From Heliomarina baculiformis (GTDB taxonomy: Bacteria; Pseudomonadota; Alphaproteobacteria; Rhodobacterales; Rhodobacteraceae): a stretch of DNA of 64,000 bases. The stretch spans positions 248,001 to 312,000 of the forward strand of contig NZ_JAIMIC010000004.1 of NCBI RefSeq assembly GCF_019966545.1, given 5' to 3'. This document shows, one piece after another, positions 33,870 through 42,270 of the stretch (the stretch's first letter is position 1; each line of letters begins with the position of its first letter). A program made the position numbers and the translations under genes. Below the pieces are notes generated by a model. It ran no database searches, was not told the origin of the DNA, and worked only from the letters and a program-made list of their open reading frames with translations.

Positions 33870-33891
33870 TATCAAGTAAGGTTGAGGTCAA
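33870..33891 (-). promoter_or_regulatory. SoxR-like operator overlapping the promoter of the VOC gene
   Basis: On the minus strand the sequence reads CCTCAACCTTACTTGATA (33887-33870), matching 13 of 18 positions of the SoxR box CCTCAAGTTAACTTGAGG. A TTGACC -35-like hexamer overlaps its left end (33891-33886), as in known soxS-type promoters. It lies between the divergent VOC gene and soxR. The -10 region is not obvious. Confidence 0.6.
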
Positions 33892-33928
33892 GCGGAAAGA
33901 AATTAACAAAATCATAAGGCTACGTTTA

Positions 33929-34381
33929 ATGCACAAAGGGTTGAGCATCGGCTATGTCGCTCGGCGCACAGGGTTGGCGGTTTCGGCGATCCGTTACTAC
34001 GAGGAAGAGGGGCTGGTGCAGCCGGGCCGTGACCGGGGAGGTCGGCGGGTGTTTCAGCGTGGCGATATCCGGCGGTTGTCTTTTGTGCTGATTGCACAGC
34101 GTCTGGGGTTCGCGCTGGCCGATATCCGCGCCGCGCTGGACGATCTGCCGCAGGGGCGCAATCCGACCCGTGCCGACTGGGCGCGGCTGGCGGAAGGGTT
34201 CCGGCAAGAGATCGATTCCCGCATCGAGGGGCTGACCCTGTTACGCGGGAAACTGGACGGCTGCATTGGCTGCGGATGCCTCTCGCTTGACCGCTGCGCG
34301 CTTTACAATCCGCATGACAAAGCTGCCACACGCGGCGAGGGACCAAGATACCTGATGGGTGACAGATCGGACGAGTTCTGA
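33929..34381 (+). CDS. soxR: Redox-sensitive transcriptional activator SoxR
   Basis: The 150-residue MerR-family regulator has an N-terminal winged helix-turn-helix (SIGYVARRTGLAVSAIRYYEEEGLV). A dimerisation helix follows, then the iron-sulfur motif CIGCGCLSLDRC, giving Cys112, 115, 117 and 123 in exact C-x2-C-x-C-x5-C spacing. This [2Fe-2S] cluster is oxidised by redox-cycling compounds. No soxS is present, as usual outside enterics; the adjacent divergent VOC gene is the likely direct target. Confidence 0.95.
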   Translation: MHKGLSIGYVARRTGLAVSAIRYYEEEGLVQPGRDRGGRRVFQRGDIRRLSFVLIAQRLGFALADIRAALDDLPQGRNPTRADWARLAEGFRQEIDSRIEGLTLLRGKLDGCIGCGCLSLDRCALYNPHDKAATRGEGPRYLMGDRSDEF

Positions 34382-34417
34382 AAAAGAGGTTTCAAGGGTA
34401 TAAAATCGGGGTGAGGG

Positions 34418-35263
34418 ATGAGCGAGACACAGCAGGAAAAATACGACCGCTTCGCGGCGCTGCACCGGGGTGAGGGCGCGTTCATCGTACCGAACCCATG
34501 GGATGCGGGCACCGCGCGGGTGCTGACGCAGATGGGGTTTCAGGCGCTGGCGACCACGAGCGCGGGATATGCCTTTTCCGTGGGCAAGCGTGATTCCTTT
34601 GCCGGTCTCAGCCGTCAGGAGATTCTCGACAATGCGCGTGAAATCGCGGCGGCGACGCATCTGCCGGTGACCGCCGACCTCGAAGACGGGTTCGGCATCA
34701 TGCCCGAGACCTGTGCCGAGACGGTGATTCTTGCGATCGCGGCGGGTCTGGTCGGCGGATCGATTGAGGATGCGACCGGCCATGCGGATGCCCCGATCTA
34801 CGAACAGGCGCTGGCGGTGGACCGGATCGTCGCGGCTGCCGAGGCCAAGCGGGACAAGCCGTTCCTGCTGACCGCTCGGGCCGAGAACTACCTTTGGGAT
34901 CGGCACGATCTGGATGATACGATCCGTCGGCTTCAGGCCTACTCGGCGGCGGGGGCCGATGTACTGTACGCGCCCGGCCTGACGGATCTTAACGATATCC
35001 GTACCTTATGTGCCGAGCTCGACCGTCCGGTGAACGTGGTGATGGGGCTTGTCGGGCCGTCGATTTCCGTCGCCAACCTTGCCGAGGCCGGGGTCAAGCG
35101 GATCAGTGTCGGCGGGTCATTTGCCCGCGCGGCCTATGGCGCGCTGATGCGCGCCGCCGAGGAAGTGCTTGAACAGGGCTCTTTCAATTACGCGCGCGAA
35201 GCGGTGCGAGATGGGGCCCTGAGCGACATGATGTCCGATTCAAAAGCAACGAATCGAACCTGA
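34418..35263 (+). CDS. Isocitrate lyase/PEP mutase superfamily protein
   Basis: The 281-residue TIM-barrel enzyme shows FIVPNPWDAGTARVL (usual PNxWDA), LATTSAGYAFSVG, VTADLEDGFG (metal-binding D..ED) and SIEDATG. It lacks the KKCG loop of true isocitrate lyases, which fits the oxaloacetate decarboxylase/PEP-mutase-like subgroup acting on a C-C or C-P bond of a 2-oxo acid. The exact substrate is unknown. A GTGAGGG stretch lies immediately before the start. Confidence 0.86.
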   Translation: MSETQQEKYDRFAALHRGEGAFIVPNPWDAGTARVLTQMGFQALATTSAGYAFSVGKRDSFAGLSRQEILDNAREIAAATHLPVTADLEDGFGIMPETCAETVILAIAAGLVGGSIEDATGHADAPIYEQALAVDRIVAAAEAKRDKPFLLTARAENYLWDRHDLDDTIRRLQAYSAAGADVLYAPGLTDLNDIRTLCAELDRPVNVVMGLVGPSISVANLAEAGVKRISVGGSFARAAYGALMRAAEEVLEQGSFNYAREAVRDGALSDMMSDSKATNRT

Positions 35264-35285
35264 GCGCGTTTGGACCTATATAACG

Positions 35286-35307
35286 TCGCAATGACGCAGA
35301 GTTGCGA
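35286..35307. promoter_or_regulatory. Inverted repeat TCGCAA/TTGCGA upstream of ETF-QO
   Basis: TCGCAA (35286-35291) and TTGCGA (35302-35307) face each other across 10 bp, about 90 bp upstream of the ETF-QO start codon. The spacing of half-site centres (16 bp) is compatible with a dimeric operator. No regulator is assigned. Confidence 0.3.
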
Positions 35308-35393
35308 TTGACCGAAGCAGGTGCCAAAAGGTACTCAGCCACGAAATATAATTGCGCGCGGAATGCGCCAGCAAGACAGATGAGGAGCCAGGC

Positions 35394-37043
35394 ATGGCCG
35401 AAGTTGAACGCGAAGCGATGGAATACGATGTTGTCATCGTCGGGGCAGGGCCGGCCGGGCTCTCTGCGGCGATCCGGCTCAAGCAGCTGGATGCGGACAT
35501 CAATGTCGTCGTTTTGGAAAAAGGCTCGGAAGTGGGCGCCCATATCCTGTCGGGGGCGGTTCTTGACCCCTGCGGCATTGACGCGCTGATCCCGGACTGG
35601 AAAGAAAAAGGCGCCCCGATCACCGTTCCGGTGAAAAAGGACAATTTCTACATGCTGGGCGAATCGGGGCAGGTGCGGGTGCCGAACTTCCCGATGCCGC
35701 CGCTGATGAATAACCACGGTAATTACATCGTTTCGATGGGCAATGTATGCCGCTGGATGGCCGAGCAGGCCGAGGAGCTGGGGGTCGAGGTCTTCCCTGG
35801 CATGGCCTGTTCCGAACTGGTCTATGGCGAAAACGGCGAAGTCAAAGGCGTGGTCGCCGGTGAATTCGGCAAGGAAGCCGATGGCAGCCATGGCGCCAGC
35901 TATGAGCCGGGCATGGAACTGCACGGCAAGTATGTCTTCCTTGGCGAAGGCGTGCGTGGTTCACTCTCCAAGCAGGTGATCGAAAAGTTCAAGCTGGGCG
36001 AAGGCAAGGAGCCGCAGAAATACGGACTTGGCATGAAGGAGATCTGGGAGATCGACCCGGCCAAGCACAAGGAAGGTACCGTGACCCATACGATGGGCTG
36101 GCCGCTGGGCAAGAACGCGGGCGGCGGTTCGTTCATCTACCACCTTGATAACAATCAGGTTTACGTGGGCTTCGTGGTCCACCTGAACTACAAGAACCCC
36201 TACCTGTTCCCCTACATGGAATTCCAGCGGTTCAAGCACCACCCGATGGTTGCCGACCTGCTTGAAGGCGGTAAGCGCGTGGCCTATGGCGCGCGGGCGA
36301 TCACCGAGGGCGGCTGGCAGTCGATGCCGAAACTGGTCGCGCCGGGCGTGGCGCTGCTGGGCTGCTCGGCAGGCATGGTCAACGTGCCGCGCATCAAGGG
36401 CAATCATAATGCGATGCTCTCGGGCAAGGCCGCAGCCGAGGCAGCCTACGCCGCGATACAGGAAGGCCGCAGCGCCGATGAGCTGAGCGATTACGAGGTC
36501 GACGTGCGCGAGGGCGCCATTGGGGCGGACCTGAAAAAAGTGCGCAACGTCAAACCCTTCTGGTCGAAGTATGGGCTCACGGCGAGCCTGATGCTTGGTG
36601 GTCTCGACATGTGGACCAACACATTCGGATTCTCGCTATTCGGCACGCAAGGCCACGGAAAAACCGATGCGGCCGCCACCGAAGAGGCGAGCAAGCACGA
36701 ACCGTTCGATTATCCGAAACCGGATGGCAAGCTGTCCTTTGACCGGCTGACCAACGTGTCCTTCTCGATGACGAACCACGAAGAAAGCCAGCCGCCGCAC
36801 CTGACGCTGAAAGACCCGGAGGTGCCGGTAAAAGTCGATTACGCCCAATACGCGGGGCCGTCGTCGCGCTATTGCCCGGCGGGGGTTTACGAGTTCGTCG
36901 AGGATGACGCGGGCAAGCCAAAGTTCGTGATCAACTTCCAGAACTGTGTGCACTGCAAGACCTGCGACATCAAGGATCCGGCACAGAACATCGTCTGGAC
37001 CACCCCGCAGGGCGGGGACGGTCCGAACTATCCGAACATGTGA
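35394..37043 (+). CDS. Electron transfer flavoprotein-ubiquinone oxidoreductase
   Basis: Membrane-associated enzyme that passes electrons from ETF to ubiquinone, linking fatty-acid and amino-acid oxidation to respiration. The 549-residue product has an FAD-binding VVIVGAGPAGLSAAIRL (about 11-27), LEKGSEVGAHILSGAV, a ubiquinone-binding region and the C-terminal [4Fe-4S] motif CVHCKTCDIKDP with an additional Cys in SRYCPAGVYEF. The start at 35394 has a GAGGAG site. It serves acyl-CoA dehydrogenases such as the one at 19278. A strong terminator follows. Confidence 0.96.
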   Translation: MAEVEREAMEYDVVIVGAGPAGLSAAIRLKQLDADINVVVLEKGSEVGAHILSGAVLDPCGIDALIPDWKEKGAPITVPVKKDNFYMLGESGQVRVPNFPMPPLMNNHGNYIVSMGNVCRWMAEQAEELGVEVFPGMACSELVYGENGEVKGVVAGEFGKEADGSHGASYEPGMELHGKYVFLGEGVRGSLSKQVIEKFKLGEGKEPQKYGLGMKEIWEIDPAKHKEGTVTHTMGWPLGKNAGGGSFIYHLDNNQVYVGFVVHLNYKNPYLFPYMEFQRFKHHPMVADLLEGGKRVAYGARAITEGGWQSMPKLVAPGVALLGCSAGMVNVPRIKGNHNAMLSGKAAAEAAYAAIQEGRSADELSDYEVDVREGAIGADLKKVRNVKPFWSKYGLTASLMLGGLDMWTNTFGFSLFGTQGHGKTDAAATEEASKHEPFDYPKPDGKLSFDRLTNVSFSMTNHEESQPPHLTLKDPEVPVKVDYAQYAGPSSRYCPAGVYEFVEDDAGKPKFVINFQNCVHCKTCDIKDPAQNIVWTTPQGGDGPNYPNM

Positions 37044-37060
37044 TCCGTTACAAAAACGAG

Positions 37061-37090
37061 GAAGCGCCGCAAAAATGCGGCGCTTCTTGT
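37061..37090 (+). terminator. Rho-independent terminator of the ETF-QO gene
   Basis: A perfect 10-bp stem, GAAGCGCCGC (37061-37070) pairing with GCGGCGCTTC (37077-37086), has a six-base A-rich loop and a following TTGT. It sits 17 bp after the ETF-QO stop codon. Confidence 0.85.
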
Positions 37091-37195
37091 ATAAAATATG
37101 CGGCACTTCCCCGCCTGACCGGGCGCGCCCCATTGCGATCCTTGCGCCACAGGCCTAGCTTGAGATGCACCATTCTCGGCAAACAGGGATCGCTC

Positions 37196-38908
37196 GTGTC
37201 TTCAGTCTTTCCAAAACTGGCAGTTGCTGCTGTCGTCGCATCGCTCATTCTTCCGACGGGGCTGACGGCTCAGACCGGGGCCGGCGCTTATCTTGCGGGA
37301 CGGCAGGCGTTGTTCACCAGCGACTTTGACGCCGCCGCCAAGTATTACGGCATGGCGCTGAATTACGATCGCAAGAACCCCAAACTGATGGAAAACGCGG
37401 TGCTGGCGCAGCTGGCGCTGGGCCGGATTGAACGGGCCCTGCCAGTCGCCCGTACGATGGAAGAGCTGGAGCTATCGAGCCAGACCGCCCATATGGTCGT
37501 GGTGGCAAACCTGATCGTGCAGGAAGATTACGAGGCTCTGGCCGCGCGGGATCCGGAAACTCATGGTGTCGGGCCGCTGGTCGACGGGCTTGTCCGTGGC
37601 TGGGCGCTGGTGGGTCTGGGCGAGCGTGACGATGCACTGGCGGCCTTTGACCGACTGAGCGAGGAAAACGGGCTGCGGGCGTTCGGGTTGTACCACAAGG
37701 CGTTGGCGCTTGCCTCGATGGGCGAACTTGAGGACGCGGCCGAGATATTTGCCGCCGATCAGGGCGTACTGTCGCGGATCAGTCGCCGCGCTGCGATTGC
37801 GCGGGTCGAGATCCTGTCGCAGCTTGGCCGCAACGAAGATGCGCTGGAAAGCCTGTCAGATGCGTTCGGCGCGACCGTCGATCCGGCGCTGCTTGAACTA
37901 GCGGACCGGCTGGAGGCCGGGGAAACCCTGCCCTTGCAACAGGTCCGCAATCCGCAGGACGGGTTGGCCGAGGTGTTTTTTTCCATCGCGCTCGCGCTCA
38001 AGAGCGAAGCCTCGGACGATTACGTGCTGGTTTATGCCCGCGTCGCGAGTTTCCTGCGCCCCGACCATGTTGACGCGATCCTGCTGAACGCGGAACTGCT
38101 CGACAACCTCGGGCAGTACGATCTGGCGGTTTCGACCTACAAGCAGGTGCCGCAGGACAGCCCTGAATATTCCGCCGCCGAACTGGGGCGGGCTGAGGCG
38201 CTGCGCCGTGCGGCCAAACCTGATGCCGCGATCGAGGCGCTGGAAAACCTCGCCAAGTCCTATCCTGACATGCCGATGATCTATTCCTCGCTGGGTGATC
38301 TGCGCCGTCAGGAAGAGGAATACAAAGAAGCGGTGAAAGCCTATGACCGCGCCATCGAGCTGACCGAAGAGGGCGCGCAGGCGACGTGGTTCCTTCTATA
38401 TGCGCGGGGCATTTCGCACGAGCGTCTCAAGGAGTGGGAAGAGGCCGAGGCGGATTTCCGTCAGGCGCTGGAGCTGAACCCGGAACAGCCGCAGGTGCTG
38501 AACTATCTTGGCTATTCGCTGGTCGAGCGGCAGGAAAACCTTGAAGAGGCGCTGTCGATGATCGAACGCGCCGTCGCGGCACGCCCTGACAGCGGCTATA
38601 TCGTGGATTCGCTCGGCTGGGTGCTTTACCGCATGGGCCGCTATGACGAGGCCGTCGAGCACATGGAAAAAGCGGTCGAACTGATGGCCGTGGATGCGGT
38701 GGTGAATGACCACCTTGGCGATGTCTACTGGGCGGTCGGGCGCTATCGCGAGGCGGAGTTCCAGTGGCGTCGGGCGCTGTCCTTTGTCGACCCCGAAGAT
38801 GAAAACAGCGAGGCTGATCCCGACCGTATCCGCCGCAAGCTTGAAGTCGGGCTGGATCAGGTGCTGGCCGAGGAAGGTGCCGAACCGCTGAAGGTCGCCG
38901 GCGAGTAA
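37196..38908 (+). CDS. Exported tetratricopeptide-repeat protein
   Basis: The 570-residue product starts at GTG 37196 with AGGGA upstream. It opens with a signal peptide (FPKLAVAAVVASLILPTGLTAQ). Many TPR-like helix pairs follow, for example ALALASMGELEDAAEIFA, DLRRQEEEYKEAVKAYDRAIEL and LGWVLYRMGRYDEAVEHMEKA. It is probably a periplasmic or outer-membrane-bound scaffold protein; its partners are not known. The gene lies 3 bp before ispE, which suggests co-transcription. Confidence 0.85.
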   Translation: MSSVFPKLAVAAVVASLILPTGLTAQTGAGAYLAGRQALFTSDFDAAAKYYGMALNYDRKNPKLMENAVLAQLALGRIERALPVARTMEELELSSQTAHMVVVANLIVQEDYEALAARDPETHGVGPLVDGLVRGWALVGLGERDDALAAFDRLSEENGLRAFGLYHKALALASMGELEDAAEIFAADQGVLSRISRRAAIARVEILSQLGRNEDALESLSDAFGATVDPALLELADRLEAGETLPLQQVRNPQDGLAEVFFSIALALKSEASDDYVLVYARVASFLRPDHVDAILLNAELLDNLGQYDLAVSTYKQVPQDSPEYSAAELGRAEALRRAAKPDAAIEALENLAKSYPDMPMIYSSLGDLRRQEEEYKEAVKAYDRAIELTEEGAQATWFLLYARGISHERLKEWEEAEADFRQALELNPEQPQVLNYLGYSLVERQENLEEALSMIERAVAARPDSGYIVDSLGWVLYRMGRYDEAVEHMEKAVELMAVDAVVNDHLGDVYWAVGRYREAEFQWRRALSFVDPEDENSEADPDRIRRKLEVGLDQVLAEEGAEPLKVAGE

Positions 38909-38911
38909 TTC

Positions 38912-39697
38912 GTGGCTGACACTCCGGTTCTGGCACCGGCCAAGATCAATCTCTCACTGCATGTGACGGGCCGTCGGGATGACGGCTATCACCTGCTGGA
39001 TTCGCTGGTGGTCTTCGCGGATATCTGCGACCGGCTGTGGCTGAGCGGCGCAGATGAGATGTCGCTGTCTGTCACCGGACCTTTTGCCGAAGGCGTGCCA
39101 GAGGACGGGCGCAATCTTGTCTGGCAGGCCGCCGAGCGGGCCGGGCGGGTACTTTCGATCCGGCTTGAAAAGAACCTGCCGCATGGGGCCGGGATCGGGG
39201 GCGGGTCATCTGACGCGGCTGCGGTTCTGCGCTGGGCCGGGGCGGGGGAACATGCGCTGGACCTTGGTGCGGATGTGCCGGTCTGCCTATCGCAAACCCC
39301 TCAGCGGATGCGCGGGATCGGAGAGCAGCTTGACCCGGTTGCGGTGCCGGAGTGCCATCTGGTGCTGGTCAATCCGGCCGTGCATGTGCCGACCCCGGCC
39401 GTGTTCCGGGCGCTGGAGCGGCGGGATAACGCAGCCATGACACCGATGGCGGATGATTTCGTCGGCTGGCTGGGCGATCAGCGCAACGACCTCCAAGAAG
39501 CCGCGATCAGCGTGGCGCCGGTGATTGCCGAGGCGCTTGCCGCGCTGGACGACGCGCTTGTGGCGCGGATGTCCGGTTCGGGCGCGACCTGTTTTGGTCT
39601 CTACCCGGATGCGAATACGGCCAAGACGTCGGCTGAACGCATCGCGGCGGCCCGGCCGGGTTGGTGGGTCCGCGCCTGTCGGAGTTTTGACGGGTAG
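38912..39697 (+). CDS. ispE: 4-diphosphocytidyl-2-C-methyl-D-erythritol kinase
   Basis: GHMP kinase of the non-mevalonate isoprenoid pathway. The 261-residue product is slightly short for the family (about 280). It starts at GTG 38912, three bases after the upstream stop. Motifs are APAKINLSLHVTGRRDDGYH, the glycine-rich NLPHGAGIGGGSSDAAAVL and a C-terminal RMSGSGATCFGLY. Its product leads to the isoprenoids used by the convergent polyprenyl synthase. Confidence 0.95.
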   Translation: MADTPVLAPAKINLSLHVTGRRDDGYHLLDSLVVFADICDRLWLSGADEMSLSVTGPFAEGVPEDGRNLVWQAAERAGRVLSIRLEKNLPHGAGIGGGSSDAAAVLRWAGAGEHALDLGADVPVCLSQTPQRMRGIGEQLDPVAVPECHLVLVNPAVHVPTPAVFRALERRDNAAMTPMADDFVGWLGDQRNDLQEAAISVAPVIAEALAALDDALVARMSGSGATCFGLYPDANTAKTSAERIAAARPGWWVRACRSFDG

Positions 39698-39709
39698 TCC
39701 TGTCGCTGG

Positions 39710-40711
39710 TCAGTTGAGACGGGCGACGACGAAATCCGCGAGATCGGCAAGCAGGTCGCGCAGCTCTCCCTCGGGGAGTGGGGCGAGCGACTCTCTCGCC
39801 TTGTCGGCCCATGACAGCGCGTCCTGACGCGTCGCCTCGAACGTGTCGTGACGGGTCATGATTTCCAGCGCGGTGTCGAGATCCTCGGGCTTTTGCTGGC
39901 CCTTCTCGATGGTGCGCTGCCAGAAGGCGCGTTCGTCCGCATCGGCAAGGGCGACCGCCTTGATGACCGGCAGGGTCAGCTTGCGTTCGCGGAAATCGTC
40001 GCCGATGTTCTTGCCGGTTGCGGAACTGTCGCCCTGATAATCCAGCAGGTCATCGGCGATCTGAAAGGCGATCCCGAGCGCGTCGCCGTAATCGTAGAGC
40101 GCCTGAATGTGGCTTTCGTCCGCGCCGGAGATCACGCCGCCCACCTGCGTTGCCGCCGAGAAGAGCGCCGCCGTCTTGCCGCGCACCACCTTGAGATAGA
40201 CGGATTCATTGGTCGAAAGGTTGCTGGCTGCGCTGAGTTGCAGCACTTCGCCTTCGGCGATCGTGGCAGAAGCGCCGGCGAGGATGCTGAGCACCCGCAG
40301 CGATTCCGTTTCGACCATCATCAGGAAGGCGCGCGCCAGAAGGTAGTCGCCGACCAGCACGCTTGAGGAATTGTCCCAAAGCAGGTTGGCGGTGGGTCTG
40401 CCGCGCCGCTGCTCGCTTTCGTCCACCACATCGTCATGCAGCAGGGTTGCGGTGTGGATGAATTCCACCGTCGCGGCGAGCTTGACGTGATCGCTTCCCT
40501 CGTAGCCACAAATCCGCGCCGCCGCGAGCGTGAGCATCGGGCGCAGTCGCTTGCCGCCGGCCTCGATCAGATGCGCCGTCACCTCGGGGATGCGCGGGGC
40601 GTGTTCAGAGACCATTCGTTCACGGATCAGGGCATTCACCGCAGCCATTTCATCGGCCAGAAGTTCGGCCAGGCGGTCCTGCGGTTTGGGATTGGTGGCG
40701 ATGTCCATCAC
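39710..40711 (-). CDS. ispB: Polyprenyl diphosphate synthase (ubiquinone side chain)
   Basis: Builds the long isoprenoid chain used by UbiA. The 333-residue product has KRLRPML, the first Asp-rich motif LLHDDVVDESEQRRG (D93-D97) and the second, QIADDLLDYQGD, with GKTAALFSAATQVGG between them. The likely product length (octaprenyl/decaprenyl) cannot be told from sequence. It diverges from the DUF2007 gene. Confidence 0.94.
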   Translation of the reverse strand: MMDIATNPKPQDRLAELLADEMAAVNALIRERMVSEHAPRIPEVTAHLIEAGGKRLRPMLTLAAARICGYEGSDHVKLAATVEFIHTATLLHDDVVDESEQRRGRPTANLLWDNSSSVLVGDYLLARAFLMMVETESLRVLSILAGASATIAEGEVLQLSAASNLSTNESVYLKVVRGKTAALFSAATQVGGVISGADESHIQALYDYGDALGIAFQIADDLLDYQGDSSATGKNIGDDFRERKLTLPVIKAVALADADERAFWQRTIEKGQQKPEDLDTALEIMTRHDTFEATRQDALSWADKARESLAPLPEGELRDLLADLADFVVARLN

Positions 40712-40764
40712 TCTCCTGCAACAAGGCTCGACAAGGGGTCGAGCTTGCTCTTACATCCAACGTT

Positions 40765-40977
40765 ATGAAAGAGCTTCTGCGTAGTACCGACCCGACGATC
40801 CTGGCCTTTGCTTCGGCTCTTTTGCAAGGCGAGGATATAGACTGCTTTCAAATGGACGTAAACATGAGCATCCTCGAAGGCGGCATCGGAATTTTCCCGC
40901 GCCGGATGATGGTGCGCGAGCACGATTACGACCGCGCGGTGCGGGTGATGACCGATAATGAAATCCCGCTGAGGTGA
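40765..40977 (+). CDS. DUF2007 protein
   Basis: The 70-residue soluble protein MKELLRSTDPTILAFASALL... matches the DUF2007 small domain found in many proteobacteria, sometimes called a putative signal-transducing protein. Its hallmark is an alpha-beta pattern with LL.GEDIDCFQMD and a C-terminal MVREHDYDRAVRVMTDNEI. It overlaps the following methyltransferase gene (TGATG), implying coupled translation. Confidence 0.88.
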   Translation: MKELLRSTDPTILAFASALLQGEDIDCFQMDVNMSILEGGIGIFPRRMMVREHDYDRAVRVMTDNEIPLR

Positions 40978-41744
40978 TGAGCCGGTTCAAGGATGACGCG
41001 CTGAGCTGCGACGCCTTTCTGGGCGGGCGGTTGCGGATCTGGCAGCCAAGGGCCGGATATCGCGCGGGTATTGACCCTGTGATGCTGGCGGCGGCGGTGC
41101 CGGCGCGGCCCGGTCAGAGTGTGCTTGAGCTGGGCTGCGGGGCAGGGGCGGCGAGCTTGTGTCTTGCCGCGCGGGTGCCCGACCTGATGCTGACGGGGGT
41201 CGAACTGCAGGCCGAGTATGCCGCCCTTGCAGAGCGCAACGCCCGCGACAATGTGAAGCCGCTAGAAGTGGTCGAAGCGGACCTCGCGCAGCTGCCCGCA
41301 GAGCTGCGGCAGCGACGATTCGACCATGTGATGATGAACCCGCCCTATTATCGGGCGGGCGCGCATAGTGCTGCACGCGACGCGGGGCGTCAGGTGGCGC
41401 TGGGAGAGATCACGCCGCTGTCGCTCTGGGTCGAGGTGGCGGCGCGCCGTCTGGCGCCCAAGGGCTATCTCCACGTGATCCAGAATGCCGAGCGTCTGCC
41501 CGATCTTCTGATTGCGGCAGAAGGGCGGCTGGGGTCTGTCGAAGTGCTTCCACTGGCCGCGCGGGAGGGGCGCGAAGCGGACCGGGTGATCCTGCGGATG
41601 CGCAAGGGCGGGCGGGCCGCGTTCCGCCTGCATGCGCCGCTGATTCTGCATGAAGGAGCCATTCACCAGCGCGATGGCGAGAGCTACCGGACCGAAATTG
41701 ACGGGATTTTGCGAAAAGCAGCCGAATTGGTCTGGCCTGCATAG
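40977..41744 (+). CDS. tRNA1(Val) adenine-N6 methyltransferase-like protein
   Basis: The 255-residue SAM-dependent methyltransferase resembles TrmN6/YfiC. It shows GFLGGRL-like AFLGGRLRIWQPRAGYRAGIDPVMLAA and motif I LELGCGAGAASLCLA. The amino-methylase motif MMNPPYYRAG is at about residues 119-128, as in N6-adenine methylases. The start is ATG 40977, overlapping the DUF2007 stop; a GTG one codon earlier is possible. The target nucleotide is inferred from family, not shown. Confidence 0.88.
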   Translation: MSRFKDDALSCDAFLGGRLRIWQPRAGYRAGIDPVMLAAAVPARPGQSVLELGCGAGAASLCLAARVPDLMLTGVELQAEYAALAERNARDNVKPLEVVEADLAQLPAELRQRRFDHVMMNPPYYRAGAHSAARDAGRQVALGEITPLSLWVEVAARRLAPKGYLHVIQNAERLPDLLIAAEGRLGSVEVLPLAAREGREADRVILRMRKGGRAAFRLHAPLILHEGAIHQRDGESYRTEIDGILRKAAELVWPA

Positions 41745-41867
41745 CCCAGAAATTAAGAGAAACTTCACGCTTCTCTGCCGATGATAGCCGACCAAGGTTA
41801 ACGTTACGTGACAGACGCTTTGGAATGTGCTGAACTGAAAATGCAACTTATTCAGAGGAGGATTGCC

Positions 41868-42032
41868 ATGAGCTTGAGCTCGCATCTTACGGAACTGAAA
41901 AAGAAGCACCAGAATTTGAGTTACGAAGTCGAACAGGCGCAGCGCGCGCCAAGCATCGACGGGCTCGAACTGGCCGCAATGAAAAAGCAGAAGCTGAAGC
42001 TAAAGGAAGAAATCGAGCGCCTGTCTGCGTGA
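41868..42032 (+). CDS. DUF465 (YdcH-like) small coiled-coil protein
   Basis: The 54-residue protein MSLSSHLTELKKKHQNLSYE... has a fully helical, charged sequence ending MKKQKLKLKEEIERLSA, typical of DUF465. An excellent AGAGGAGG site (41854-41861) precedes ATG 41868, which is why this start is preferred over the longer frame from 41808. The function is unknown. Confidence 0.85.
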   Translation: MSLSSHLTELKKKHQNLSYEVEQAQRAPSIDGLELAAMKKQKLKLKEEIERLSA

Positions 42033-42212
42033 CCCGCTCTTTTGCTTTCCGAGCAATCATATCCTGATCACATTCGAAGAAACTGGCGGGTTGACCGGAT
42101 CATCCGGCGGACACGCAAGTGCGTAAGGGGCTTTGTCCTTGCGCCATATACCTGCGGCCAATAGCGCCGCGCGCGGTGATACGCCCCGTGATGACGACGG
42201 GCGATCATGCGC

Positions 42213-42253
42213 AAAAAGAAAAGGTCGGTCCGATCGGACCGACCTGTTTTTTT
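42213..42253. terminator. Bidirectional terminator between DUF465 gene and phaB
   Basis: A perfect 10-bp stem, AGGTCGGTCC (42222-42231) with GGACCGACCT (42236-42245), encloses GATC. It is followed on the plus strand by seven T residues (42247-42253) and preceded by an A-rich run that gives U's on the minus strand. It can stop both the rightward DUF465 transcript and the leftward phaB transcript. Confidence 0.88.
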
Positions 42254-42270
42254 GTTCACCTGTTCCGGGA

